Shown in pieces: positions 50,421 to 59,086 of a stretch of DNA of 64,000 nucleotides. Each line of letters begins with the position of its first letter. The stretch's first letter is position 1. Made by a program: the position numbers and the translations under genes. Under the pieces are notes generated by a model. That model did no database searches, was not told where the DNA came from, and saw nothing but the letters and a program-made list of their open reading frames with translations. Source of the DNA: Flavobacterium johnsoniae UW101 (GTDB taxonomy: Bacteria; Bacteroidota; Bacteroidia; Flavobacteriales; Flavobacteriaceae); NCBI RefSeq assembly GCF_000016645.1, contig NC_009441.1:1116001-1180000 (forward strand), given 5' to 3'.

Positions 50421-51818
50421 TTATTTCAAAATCACTTTTTTGGTTATGCTTTTAAAATCATCATTAGATATTTTTACAAAATAAATTCCAGACGATTGAG
50501 AACCCAGGTTTATTTCGGTATTTTCAGATGTTGTTTTCTTTTGATAAATCACACTGCCTGAAGGCGAAATTACTGAAATAGTTGATTGCTGAGGTGCGTT
50601 AACTGTGATTCGATCAGGACTCGGATTTGGGTAAAGCGTAACTGTAGATTTTTCAATATCAAAAGTATCATTAGACAAATTGGCGTTTAGCGGTAAATAA
50701 AAATTACCTGTTAGTAAAAAGGAGTATAGTGTTTTTAGTGTATGATTAAAATAGCTGTTAGGCTCGTTAAGATTTTTTAAGTCGGTATAAGAAGCATCTA
50801 AATGGTTTTGATTTTCACCCGCCATCGCTGCACAGGCAAACGCCCCTACAAAAGTAGCATTATGCCATTGACCGCTTACGCTTCCGTTTTGATTGTAACC
50901 GTCTTTAATGTTTAAAGATCCGCCAAGATTGACACGAACAAAATCTGATGATTTTTTTGCATAAGCCTTAGCATCAGCATTTCCGTGCCATAAATAATCA
51001 ACAGCGATTCTCCATGGGGTTCTTGCCGCGTCGTAAGTATACATTTTACCGCCATTAGCATAACCTCCTGCCTGAGAAGAATAAGCGCCGGAAGCTTCGC
51101 ACCAGTCAGAAACCAAACCGCCTACAGCATTATTTTGCGTTAAATTGTTGTTGATAATAGTGTACGATTTCGCAGCAATCTGATTCCAGAAAGCGGTATC
51201 ATTTGTAAAAGTTCCAAAAACTCTATAATAAGCAGGAGAGAAGTAAGACGGATTTGTAATCTGGCTTCCGCCAAATTGGTCTCCGGGTTTTAAAACATAA
51301 GTATTTGCTTCAACTTCGTGATTTTTTATGGCAGAAATTAGAGCCGTGGCGTCATTTTTATAATGAATAGTTCCGGCACTTGCCCATTGATAATCGGCAA
51401 CGATAAGAGCAAAAGCAGCATCCAGTTCAGCATCAGTTGCTCCGTTTTGACCAATAGTTCCAGAACAGCCGTTAATTTTCCAATTCATTACTTTGTTATT
51501 GTTTACATTGTCTTTGTAATACAGCCAAAGCCCATCAAAAAGAGTTTTATCGGCCATATAAACGCTAAGCAGCATTCCATATCCAATTCCCTCAGAAACA
51601 GTTTCCCAGGAAGAATCAAATTTTACCCGATAGCGTCCATTAGAACAGCCTTCTACAAAATTGGTTTTCCAGGTATCATAATTGTTTTTTGCATCCTGAC
51701 TGTTTTTGGCAGAAGGCATTAGGCCATTGTTAAAAACAACATTGGCCGGAAACGGCTGCTTTTGTGCATTACTTTCGAGACACAAAAAAGCAACAGTAAT
51801 CAGAAGTAGGTTTTTCAT
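50421..51818 (-). CDS. Secreted glycoside hydrolase family 8 enzyme with a T9SS type A sorting domain
   Basis: The 465-residue product has a signal peptide cut near ESNAQ. The GH8 core contains ETVSEGIGYGMLLSVYMAD (catalytic Glu at about 76) and GATDAELDAAFALIVADYQW (about 129-148), the family signature region with the second acidic residue. The last 70 or so residues (VTLYPNPSPDRITVNAP ... GIYFVKISNDDFKSITKKVILK) are a T9SS type A C-terminal sorting domain. GH8 enzymes cut beta-1,4-glucans, chitosan or xylan. The exact polymer is not clear. It is not in a polysaccharide-utilisation locus here. Confidence 0.92.
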   Translation of the reverse strand: MKNLLLITVAFLCLESNAQKQPFPANVVFNNGLMPSAKNSQDAKNNYDTWKTNFVEGCSNGRYRVKFDSSWETVSEGIGYGMLLSVYMADKTLFDGLWLYYKDNVNNNKVMNWKINGCSGTIGQNGATDAELDAAFALIVADYQWASAGTIHYKNDATALISAIKNHEVEANTYVLKPGDQFGGSQITNPSYFSPAYYRVFGTFTNDTAFWNQIAAKSYTIINNNLTQNNAVGGLVSDWCEASGAYSSQAGGYANGGKMYTYDAARTPWRIAVDYLWHGNADAKAYAKKSSDFVRVNLGGSLNIKDGYNQNGSVSGQWHNATFVGAFACAAMAGENQNHLDASYTDLKNLNEPNSYFNHTLKTLYSFLLTGNFYLPLNANLSNDTFDIEKSTVTLYPNPSPDRITVNAPQQSTISVISPSGSVIYQKKTTSENTEINLGSQSSGIYFVKISNDDFKSITKKVILK

Positions 51819-51870
51819 AATTATTGTTTAATAAGTTTGGGACTCTAAAAGTAAGATTTTTTAGATATAA

Positions 51871-51913
51871 AAAAAATCCCAGACTACAATTCTATAAATT
51901 GCAGTCTGGGACT
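51871..51913 (-). terminator. Terminator of tatA
   Basis: TCCCAGACT and AGTCTGGGA form the stem with an inner CAATT/AATTG pair. It lies 21 bp past the leftward tatA stop, followed by T8 on the minus strand. Confidence 0.88.
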
Positions 51914-51933
51914 CATTGATAAGTTGAAGGTTA

Positions 51934-52113
51934 CTATTTTTGTTCTTCCTCTTGTTTTTTAGCAGGAGCAGGTTGATCGTCTTTAGCAGCGTTTTTAAAT
52001 TCCTTAATTCCACTTCCTAAACCTTTCATTAATTCTGGAATTTTTTTACCTCCAAAAAGTAATATCACAATACCTACGATAACAAGGATTTCTGTAAGAC
52101 CTAATCTTCCCAT
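51934..52113 (-). CDS. tatA: Twin-arginine translocase subunit TatA
   Basis: The start is the ATG at 52113 ([20 protein letters not shown]), giving 59 residues; upstream sequence in the frame has no TatA character. One membrane helix (about 6-22) is followed by the [20 protein letters not shown] hinge and amphipathic helix, then a charged Lys/Glu/Gln tail. TatA forms the pore for folded proteins with Tat signal peptides. The tatC partner is not in the window. Confidence 0.93.
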   Translation of the reverse strand: MGRLGLTEILVIVGIVILLFGGKKIPELMKGLGSGIKEFKNAAKDDQPAPAKKQEEEQK

Positions 52114-52297
52114 GACTATTATATTTAATGCCGAAGCAAATTGATTTAAAATTTCACCGCAAAGGTATATAGAATATACGAACAACAAGTGTTTTTGGAT
52201 TAAAATATTTGTTTTTTACTGCGTTAAATATTTTATAAAATCATTAAATTAATAATTTTAGACCTTTTTTTCAGTTATTAGCAAGACTATTAATTGC

Positions 52298-52305
52298 TAT
52301 ATTTG
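52298..52305 (+). promoter_or_regulatory. -7 promoter element of the small membrane protein gene
   Basis: TATATTTG matches TAnnTTTG, 18 bases before the ATG at 52324. Confidence 0.45.
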
Positions 52306-52323
52306 CTCGTATAAACTACCATA

Positions 52324-52827
52324 ATGGCTAAGAAAAAGAAAAGAAACCTTAGAAAGAAATTATTCATCAAAAACCGACTGGTAATTTTGAATGAAGACAC
52401 TTTTGAAGAGATTTTTTCATTCAGACTTACTTTAATGAACGTATTTGTAACGTTTACTTTAGGCGGTATATTTTTAATTTTAGTTACTACTTTTATTATT
52501 GCATTTACACCGCTCCGAGAATTTATTCCGGGTTATTCTTCTTCTGAATTGAAAAAAAATGCAACTAAGCTGGCGATAAAATCAGACTCACTAGAAACAG
52601 CGCTCAAAAAAAACGAAGCCTATATAAAAGGAGTTCAAAAAGTTTTGAAAGGGGAATTAGAATATGCTAAATTCAATAAAGATTCTATTTTGGCTGATGC
52701 CGATGTGCCAACAGACCTTAATATGAAAGCTTCTGAAGAAGAAATAAAATTGAGAGAAGATGTTGCCAAAACAGAGAAGGAGTCGGGTGAAAGTAAGACA
52801 AAGAAAAACAAGGGTGACAAAAAATAA
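52324..52827 (+). CDS. Single-pass membrane protein of unknown function
   Basis: The 167-residue protein has a very basic N-terminus (MAKKKKRNLRKKLF), one membrane segment (about 38-61), a Ser/Lys helical region (SSELKKNATKLAIKSDSLETAL) and a charged tail ending KKNKGDKK. The layout resembles the N-terminal part of membrane-anchored M23 peptidases, but no peptidase domain is present. It may be a truncated relative. It precedes the GH3-family gene by 11 bp. Confidence 0.6.
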   Translation: MAKKKKRNLRKKLFIKNRLVILNEDTFEEIFSFRLTLMNVFVTFTLGGIFLILVTTFIIAFTPLREFIPGYSSSELKKNATKLAIKSDSLETALKKNEAYIKGVQKVLKGELEYAKFNKDSILADADVPTDLNMKASEEEIKLREDVAKTEKESGESKTKKNKGDKK

Positions 52828-52838
52828 TACCACAAAAA

Positions 52839-54323
52839 ATGTCAATTAAATCGATAGCAGCAAAGATATTTGCCCGCAAAATATACAATCAAACTCAAGC
52901 CTGGTCTGCTAAACCAGTCGAAACACAATTTGAAGTTTTTAAAAGTTTGATTCAAAATGCAAAAGACACCCAATTTGGAAAAGACCATCATTTTGATACT
53001 ATAAAGACATTTGAAGATTTTCAGAAAAATGTTCCTGTTAGAGATTACGAAGATTTAAAAGACTATATCGAAAAGGTAAAAATTGGCGAAGAAAACATTT
53101 TGTGGAAAGGAAAACCGCTTTATTTTGCTAAAACATCGGGAACAACTTCGGGAGCTAAGTATATTCCGCTTACCAAAGAATCAATGCCTACGCATGTAAA
53201 TGCTGCACGAAACGCAATTTTGCATTACATAAACGAAACCGGAAATGCTGATTTTGTTGATGGAAAAATGATTTTTTTGCAGGGAAGCCCAATTTTGACT
53301 GAAAAACACGGGATTAAATTTGGAAGGCTTTCTGGAATTGTGGCACATTTTGTTCCGAAATATTTACAAAAAAACCGAATGCCTTCGTGGGAAACCAATT
53401 GTATTGAAGACTGGGATACAAAAGTAAATGCGATTGTTGGCGAAACAATAAAAGAAAACATGTCTGTTATTTCCGGAATTCCGTCTTGGGTACAAATGTA
53501 TTTTGAGCGTTTACAGGAAAAAAGCGACGGAAAAAAGATAGGAGAGATTTTTAAAAACTTTAATTTGTTTATTTATGGCGGTGTTAATTACGAACCCTAC
53601 CGCGCTAAGTTTGAACAAATGATTGGTAAAAAAGTTGACAGCATTGAGTTGTTTCCTGCTTCTGAAGGTTTCTTTGCCTATCAGGATTCACAAAAAGAAA
53701 AAGGAATGCTGCTGCTTTTAAATTCGGGGATTTTCTATGAATTTATTAAAGCCGATGAGTTTTTTACCGAAAACCCAAAACGTTACACGATTGGCGAAGT
53801 TGAGATTGGCGTAAATTATGCATTAATTGTTTCTACAAATGCAGGACTTTGGGGATATAATATTGGAGATACGATTCAGTTTACTTCTTTAAAACCATAT
53901 CGCATCATAGTTTCAGGACGTATAAAACATTATATTTCGGCTTTTGGAGAACATGTTATCGCTAACGAAGTCGAAAATGCAATGAAAGAGGCAACAGCGG
54001 GTACCAACATTGTAATAAATGAATTTACTGTTGCTCCGCAAATTACGCCTGCAAATGGACTGCCGTACCACGAATGGCTGATTGAGTTCGAAAAAGAGCC
54101 CGAAAATATGCAGGCTTTCGCCGAAGCTATAGACGATTCGATGCGAAAACAAAACATTTATTACGACGATTTAATTACCGGAAATGTGCTGCAAAAAGTT
54201 GTAATAACCAGAGTTTCAAAAAACGGATTTCAGGAATACATGAAATCGCAGGGAAAATTAGGCGGACAGAACAAAATTCCGAGATTGTCGAATGACAGAA
54301 AGATTGCAGATAATTTGAAATAG
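52839..54323 (+). CDS. GH3 auxin-responsive-promoter family protein (acyl-adenylate/amido-synthetase-like)
   Basis: This 494-residue protein has the GH3 family markers LYFAKTSGTTSGAKYIPLT (about 96-114, the adenylate-forming P-loop-like motif), LFPASEGFFAYQD, and the C-terminal IIVSGRIKHYISAFGEHVIANEV. GH3 enzymes use ATP to activate carboxylic acids and join them to amino acids. Bacterial substrates are mostly unknown. It forms a unit with the small membrane protein upstream. Confidence 0.9.
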   Translation: MSIKSIAAKIFARKIYNQTQAWSAKPVETQFEVFKSLIQNAKDTQFGKDHHFDTIKTFEDFQKNVPVRDYEDLKDYIEKVKIGEENILWKGKPLYFAKTSGTTSGAKYIPLTKESMPTHVNAARNAILHYINETGNADFVDGKMIFLQGSPILTEKHGIKFGRLSGIVAHFVPKYLQKNRMPSWETNCIEDWDTKVNAIVGETIKENMSVISGIPSWVQMYFERLQEKSDGKKIGEIFKNFNLFIYGGVNYEPYRAKFEQMIGKKVDSIELFPASEGFFAYQDSQKEKGMLLLLNSGIFYEFIKADEFFTENPKRYTIGEVEIGVNYALIVSTNAGLWGYNIGDTIQFTSLKPYRIIVSGRIKHYISAFGEHVIANEVENAMKEATAGTNIVINEFTVAPQITPANGLPYHEWLIEFEKEPENMQAFAEAIDDSMRKQNIYYDDLITGNVLQKVVITRVSKNGFQEYMKSQGKLGGQNKIPRLSNDRKIADNLK

Positions 54324-54341
54324 AAATGAGGTTTTTTACTC

Positions 54342-54680
54342 ATGAAATATAAATATCATTTAAGGCCCGGATATAAATCTCAGGATTTGTTAATTGAAAT
54401 ATTTAGTGGAGCAGAAAACGAATATTTTCTTACCGATTTATTAGGTTCAATGGCATCAATAAACCCAAAAATTGATGAAATTAATGATCTTTGGATGAAC
54501 GATGAAATTTTAATGGAAGTCAGTTCAGACATTGGTTTATTTTCCATTTCAAAAGACATTTGGGATTTTGCTTTTATAACGGCAGATGATAATCAGGAAT
54601 GTATCATTAAAATAGATTTACTTTTAGATACAAATAAACACTTTCAAAAAGTTGAGGTTGATTTTGAAAAATATAAATAA
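54342..54680 (+). CDS. Small protein of unknown function, paired with an EF-Tu domain III-like protein
   Basis: The 112-residue protein has an alternating strand/helix pattern (KYHLRPGYKSQDLLIEIFSG, then GLFSISKDIWDFAFITADDN). It is acidic overall. This resembles orphan immunity-type proteins in composition, but no family is recognised. Its stop overlaps the next start (TAATG), so the two are translated together. It follows the GH3-family gene by 18 bp. Confidence 0.55.
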   Translation: MKYKYHLRPGYKSQDLLIEIFSGAENEYFLTDLLGSMASINPKIDEINDLWMNDEILMEVSSDIGLFSISKDIWDFAFITADDNQECIIKIDLLLDTNKHFQKVEVDFEKYK

Positions 54681-55069
54681 TGGATGTTCATACACCTTAC
54701 GAACAAATTAAAAATCGAGAATGTGATTTTATAGTTACCTATAGATTTTTTACACCAGACGAAGGAGGTCGAAAAACAGGAAATCCAATGCAAGGGTATC
54801 GTTCTGATTTTATGTATTCTGAAGATGAAGAAGCAAAAAAATTATGGATGATTTGGCCTGAATTTTTAGATAATGACAATAATATTATTTTAGATAAATC
54901 ATTACGAGTTCCAACTTCTGGAAAAGCAAAAATGTGGATATTAAATGAAAGCCTTATTGAACTTCATAAAGAACGAATTAAAATTGGTTTAAAAGGTTTT
55001 TTTATGGAAGGACCTCATAAGGCAGCTGAATGCGAAGTTATCGAAGTTGTAAATCCTAATTTAAAATAA
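54680..55069 (+). CDS. Stand-alone EF-Tu domain III-like protein
   Basis: This 129-residue protein carries a pattern close to elongation factor Tu domain III: DFIVTYRFFTPDEGGRKTGN then MQGYRSDFMY aligns with the EF-Tu EEGGRHTPFFNGYRPQFYF segment, and KAAECEVIEVV resembles the domain's closing strand. There is no GTPase domain. The central insert (SEDEEAKKLWMIWPEFLD) is unlike EF-Tu. It is coupled to the preceding small gene. A role as a decoy or partner protein is speculation. Confidence 0.65.
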   Translation: MDVHTPYEQIKNRECDFIVTYRFFTPDEGGRKTGNPMQGYRSDFMYSEDEEAKKLWMIWPEFLDNDNNIILDKSLRVPTSGKAKMWILNESLIELHKERIKIGLKGFFMEGPHKAAECEVIEVVNPNLK

Positions 55070-55188
55070 ATGTTATAATTAAAACACATTTCTAGTTTTC
55101 AACAAAAATAATATTAATATTTCCTACTTTCGTTTATCGAAAAGATAGAATGGTCTTCACTATTACGAAGATTTTAAATACATATAGA

Positions 55189-56868
55189 ATGAAAGAAACT
55201 AAACATATATCAAGATCAAGAGCTCAGGAATCATCGGCAGCGATTGAAAAAATGTACATTACAATGCGCCATTTATTTAACCGTGGTTTTTATAAACCAA
55301 TGGGGGTTTCTGGCGACAGCTTACGCGAATCATTATTAGCATTACGTCCTGAAATCTACGGAAATATTGCCGAAGAAAAAGTAGAACTAAACGGACTTTT
55401 ATACGTTATAGAACGTCTTCCAATAGGAATAGAACAATGCCGATTTATCAATTTAACTTCTGATGAAGGATATTCTAAATCACATTTTCAGCCAATTGTT
55501 CCTCCAAAAAGAAGAAGAAACTGTTACAGAATCGACGAAGAACAAATGAATGTCGAAATCACGCGCGGACGTTCAGACATTTATGATATCCTGACGCATT
55601 TGACTTTTATTTTCATCGAATCACACAAAATAAAAAACAGAGTTTTAATTGACGATGGCGGAGAAGTTTCGCGTGATTGGTTAAAATTAGAACAAGCTGT
55701 AACGCAAACCAAAAAGCTGACACAGATTGAAAAAGAAAAAGCGATTTCGCACGCAGCAAATATTTTAGCCAGAACTTTTGAAGAAGTTTTGGATATCTAC
55801 GATGCTTTTGGTTCAGAAAGTGCGCCAGATCGTTTTTTGCATGTAATTTATTGGTTAGGAAAATTAGCGATCGAAGAAATTGTTGAAAACAACAAACGCA
55901 CAATAACTTTTAGTCCCGTTCTACGTGAACGATTAGGACACCATATTCACGGAGAAATCTGGGCTACTAACATTAAGGAAGTTTTAAAGGCAAACAGCCT
56001 TTTAAAACGTCCAATTCACGTAATTAGTGCCAATATGCATAGTGTGATGAACTCAATTTTTGCGACACCTTTATTAACATCAAAATTTAAAGGCAAAACA
56101 GATTTCTTTATTTATGAGGAATTGAGCAATTCAGGTTCAAAAGAAATAAGATCTCAGGTTGAAGAACTAGCTTTGAAAAATGGAATGATTTCTCTTCCAG
56201 ACACATCAGGAACTAATATCGACGTCCAGATTTTTGATACTGCCAAAATTGACTGGGCAAAAACTGCATTTTCTCATGCCAATGTAGGCGAAGAAAAACC
56301 GGTTATTATTGTAATGGACTATGCTTTTGGTGAGCAGGCTTATGAAACTATAGACGAGCTTTTAAAACCTTATAAAAAAGAAACATTACTAAATGTAAAA
56401 TCGGTTTCTATAATGGGTAAAGCCGGAATTCTGGAAGGTGGAAAAGGAGATATCATGATTCCATCGGCACATATAAACGAAGGAACGGCAGATAATTATT
56501 TCTTTGAAAACGAACTTACAGGCGCAATGTTCGAAGGAAACGATATTGACATTTATGAAGGTGCAATGGTAACGGTTTTAGGAACATCATTACAAAACCG
56601 AGATTTATTGAAATTCTTTCACGAGTCGACTTGGGGTGTAATTGGTCTTGAAATGGAAGGATCTTATTACCAAAAAGCAATTCAGTCGGCATCAAAAATT
56701 AGAAAAAGCGTTCCTCAAGATATTAAAGTTCGTTATGCTTATTATGCTTCAGATAATCCATTAGAAACCGGAAGTACATTGGCTTCGGGCGGATTAGGAA
56801 CGACTGGAGTAAAACCAACGTATTTAATTACGATTAAGATTTTAGAACAGATTTTCAACATCAAATAA
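55189..56868 (+). CDS. DUF6909-like protein with nucleoside-phosphorylase-like C-terminal half
   Basis: The start is the ATG at 55189 (MKETKHISRSRAQESS), giving 559 residues. The N-terminal half is mostly helical (MYITMRHLFNRGFYKPMGVSG, ... EEVLDIYDAFG). The C-terminal half has SIMGKAGILEGGKGDIMIPS and WGVIGLEMEGSYYQKAIQSA, the order of motifs in nucleoside phosphorylase/hydrolase folds, where the Glu of MEG binds the ribose. The gene is known only as a conserved flavobacterial unknown. It precedes the polysaccharide locus by 9 bp, perhaps co-transcribed. Confidence 0.7.
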   Translation: MKETKHISRSRAQESSAAIEKMYITMRHLFNRGFYKPMGVSGDSLRESLLALRPEIYGNIAEEKVELNGLLYVIERLPIGIEQCRFINLTSDEGYSKSHFQPIVPPKRRRNCYRIDEEQMNVEITRGRSDIYDILTHLTFIFIESHKIKNRVLIDDGGEVSRDWLKLEQAVTQTKKLTQIEKEKAISHAANILARTFEEVLDIYDAFGSESAPDRFLHVIYWLGKLAIEEIVENNKRTITFSPVLRERLGHHIHGEIWATNIKEVLKANSLLKRPIHVISANMHSVMNSIFATPLLTSKFKGKTDFFIYEELSNSGSKEIRSQVEELALKNGMISLPDTSGTNIDVQIFDTAKIDWAKTAFSHANVGEEKPVIIVMDYAFGEQAYETIDELLKPYKKETLLNVKSVSIMGKAGILEGGKGDIMIPSAHINEGTADNYFFENELTGAMFEGNDIDIYEGAMVTVLGTSLQNRDLLKFFHESTWGVIGLEMEGSYYQKAIQSASKIRKSVPQDIKVRYAYYASDNPLETGSTLASGGLGTTGVKPTYLITIKILEQIFNIK

Positions 56869-56877
56869 TAATTGTAA

Positions 56878-57855
56878 ATGAGTACAAAAGTACCGCAGGA
56901 TATCACAGATCAAGAGGTTGATTTGGTTTTGATTTCAAAAAAAATAAGTAACTTTTTTGAAAGAATTAATACTTCTATCTTTAGAAGCATTCAATTCTTT
57001 ATACGAAATTGGCTGATTGTCTTGATTTTAGTTGTTGTAGGATTTGGAACAGGACTTTTTTTAGATAAGACTCAAAAAACATATAATAATCAAATAATTG
57101 TAACACCAAATTTTGGCAGTGTCGATTATTTATACGGTAAGGTTGATTTAATTCAATCGAAAATTATAACTGATGACAAATCATTTTTTAATAAAATTGG
57201 ATTAACAGAGAATTCAAGAATATCCAATATAAAAATAGAACCAATTGTTGATGTTTTTAAGTTTGTTAATAACAATGAGCAAAATTTAGAGGTTTTAAAG
57301 TTAATGACAAACGGAGACTTAAAATCTATAATTAAGGAAACAACCACTACTAAAAATTATCCTTTTTACATTATTACTTTTTCAACCAAATTTCCATTGA
57401 AAGATGAAAATACGGTAAAAGCATTATTGAATTATTTTAATACAAGTGATTATTATGCTGAGGTACAAAAAACAACTGTAGATAATATCAAACAAAAGAT
57501 AAAGGCAAATGATCAAATTCTTTTGCAAATTGATAATATTCTAAACAAATTTTCTAATTCAGAATCGTTGGGTTCAGTAAAAAATGATAAGCTGGTATAT
57601 TATAATGAAAACATACAGCTTAATGATATACTTAAAACAAAAGAAGGTCTTGTTAGAGAAAATGGAGTCTTAAAAGTAGAGTTAATTACTTCTAATAAAA
57701 TTATAAAAGAAAGTTCAATCGTTACAAATATTGAAAATTTTGAAACTTTAAAGGGAAAAATGAGGTTTATTTTACCATTTTTGTTTGTATTTGCTTTTAT
57801 TAGTATAGTATTTTTAAAAAGATTTTATAAAAAACAACAGGCATTACAAGCCTAA
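56878..57855 (+). CDS. Wzz-like polysaccharide chain-length determinant
   Basis: The 325-residue protein has a membrane segment at about 43-63, a large periplasmic region (about 70-295) with coiled-coil character at 205-290, and a second membrane segment at about 298-315 followed by a basic tail. This is the Wzz layout; the usual Pro-rich motif near the second segment is weak. No kinase domain is attached. It sets chain length of surface glycan with the Wzy protein encoded next. Confidence 0.72.
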   Translation: MSTKVPQDITDQEVDLVLISKKISNFFERINTSIFRSIQFFIRNWLIVLILVVVGFGTGLFLDKTQKTYNNQIIVTPNFGSVDYLYGKVDLIQSKIITDDKSFFNKIGLTENSRISNIKIEPIVDVFKFVNNNEQNLEVLKLMTNGDLKSIIKETTTTKNYPFYIITFSTKFPLKDENTVKALLNYFNTSDYYAEVQKTTVDNIKQKIKANDQILLQIDNILNKFSNSESLGSVKNDKLVYYNENIQLNDILKTKEGLVRENGVLKVELITSNKIIKESSIVTNIENFETLKGKMRFILPFLFVFAFISIVFLKRFYKKQQALQA

Positions 57856-57889
57856 TTATTATCGTAGGCAGTCATTTCTTATTTTTAAG

Positions 57890-59086
57890 ATGAAAAACAT
57901 TTTATTACTTAAATTAAATAATGAAAGACTAAGAGAGATTTTATTTTTTTTAGGAGTCTTATTATTGATAATAATTCCAAAAGGAGGATTTAAGATTGCC
58001 GGAATTCCTTTGACATGGGGATATTTATATCTGGGTTTTTTATTAATTCTTTCGACAATTATTATAGTCAGCAAATATAAATTCCCGGTTAACAGCCGGC
58101 ATTTTATGTGCTATGTGGCAACTTTACCATTTGTGGTATATTTTTCACTTCATTTATTAATATTTGGATACGAAGGTTCAACGGGTAATTTTATTGCTTT
58201 CTACATCAGCTTTGTTTTCCTGCCTTTTTTATTTTATATTATTTTAGGATATTTTCTAACTAAAATAAATCATGATTATATTGAAAAAATAATAGCTAAT
58301 GCTGTTTTTCTAATCTCTGTTTATGGTATTTTCTTGTTTTCATACAAACAGATTTATGGTCATTTTTTAGAAATTCCCTATATAACGGTTAATGCTGATG
58401 ATTTGGGAGAGCTGGCAAGATCTAAATTTAATCAAAGAGGTTCTATTGCTAAATTAATCTCAACGTATAATAATGGAAATATTTTTGGAGTATGTACTTT
58501 AATGCTTTTTCCTGTTTTTTATAAAAAAACAACATCAAAAATTAAAATTTTCATTGTTATCCTGGCTTTACTATTAACCTTATCAAGAACAGTTTGGATT
58601 GGTTTACTTTTCTTCTTTTTAATTCTTTATAGGAATAAATTATATCAATTAGCTAAAATTTATCTTGCAGGAGCGATTTTACTTTTTGTTATTGGATCAG
58701 TTCTTATGACCAGATATTTTCAATATGGTTCCCTGGAAGGATTTATTCTAGACTCAAATCTTGGCGGAAGGATTTTACAAATTAGAAAAGTAAATGATAT
58801 CACACTTTTTGGAAATGGCCCTTATACGATAATTGATGAAATTGTGTACTTATCTATATTTAGACAATTTGGTATTGTTGGTTTATTTTTATTTTGCGTT
58901 TCTTTTTTTGCTCCGGTATATATTTTTTTACAAACTAAAAATAACAACCAGGTTTACTTATTAGGAATATTAACGTATTTATTTGTTTGTTTAAGCGACG
59001 GATGTATGCTTTTAATACCTACACTAGTTTTTTTCTATTTCATTTGTACGATGGCCTTCATTCGTCACAACAGAGCCGAGGAATAG
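57890..59086 (+). CDS. O-antigen polymerase/ligase-like membrane protein (Wzy-like)
   Basis: The 398-residue protein has about ten or eleven hydrophobic segments and a central periplasmic loop (EIPYITVNADDLGELARSK). The later GGRILQIRKVNDITLFGNGPYTIID segment resembles the O-antigen ligase/polymerase signature loop. It follows the Wzz-like gene by 34 bp. Its last 63 bp overlap the 3' end of a convergent gene of the same type. Confidence 0.8.
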   Translation: MKNILLLKLNNERLREILFFLGVLLLIIIPKGGFKIAGIPLTWGYLYLGFLLILSTIIIVSKYKFPVNSRHFMCYVATLPFVVYFSLHLLIFGYEGSTGNFIAFYISFVFLPFLFYIILGYFLTKINHDYIEKIIANAVFLISVYGIFLFSYKQIYGHFLEIPYITVNADDLGELARSKFNQRGSIAKLISTYNNGNIFGVCTLMLFPVFYKKTTSKIKIFIVILALLLTLSRTVWIGLLFFFLILYRNKLYQLAKIYLAGAILLFVIGSVLMTRYFQYGSLEGFILDSNLGGRILQIRKVNDITLFGNGPYTIIDEIVYLSIFRQFGIVGLFLFCVSFFAPVYIFLQTKNNNQVYLLGILTYLFVCLSDGCMLLIPTLVFFYFICTMAFIRHNRAEE

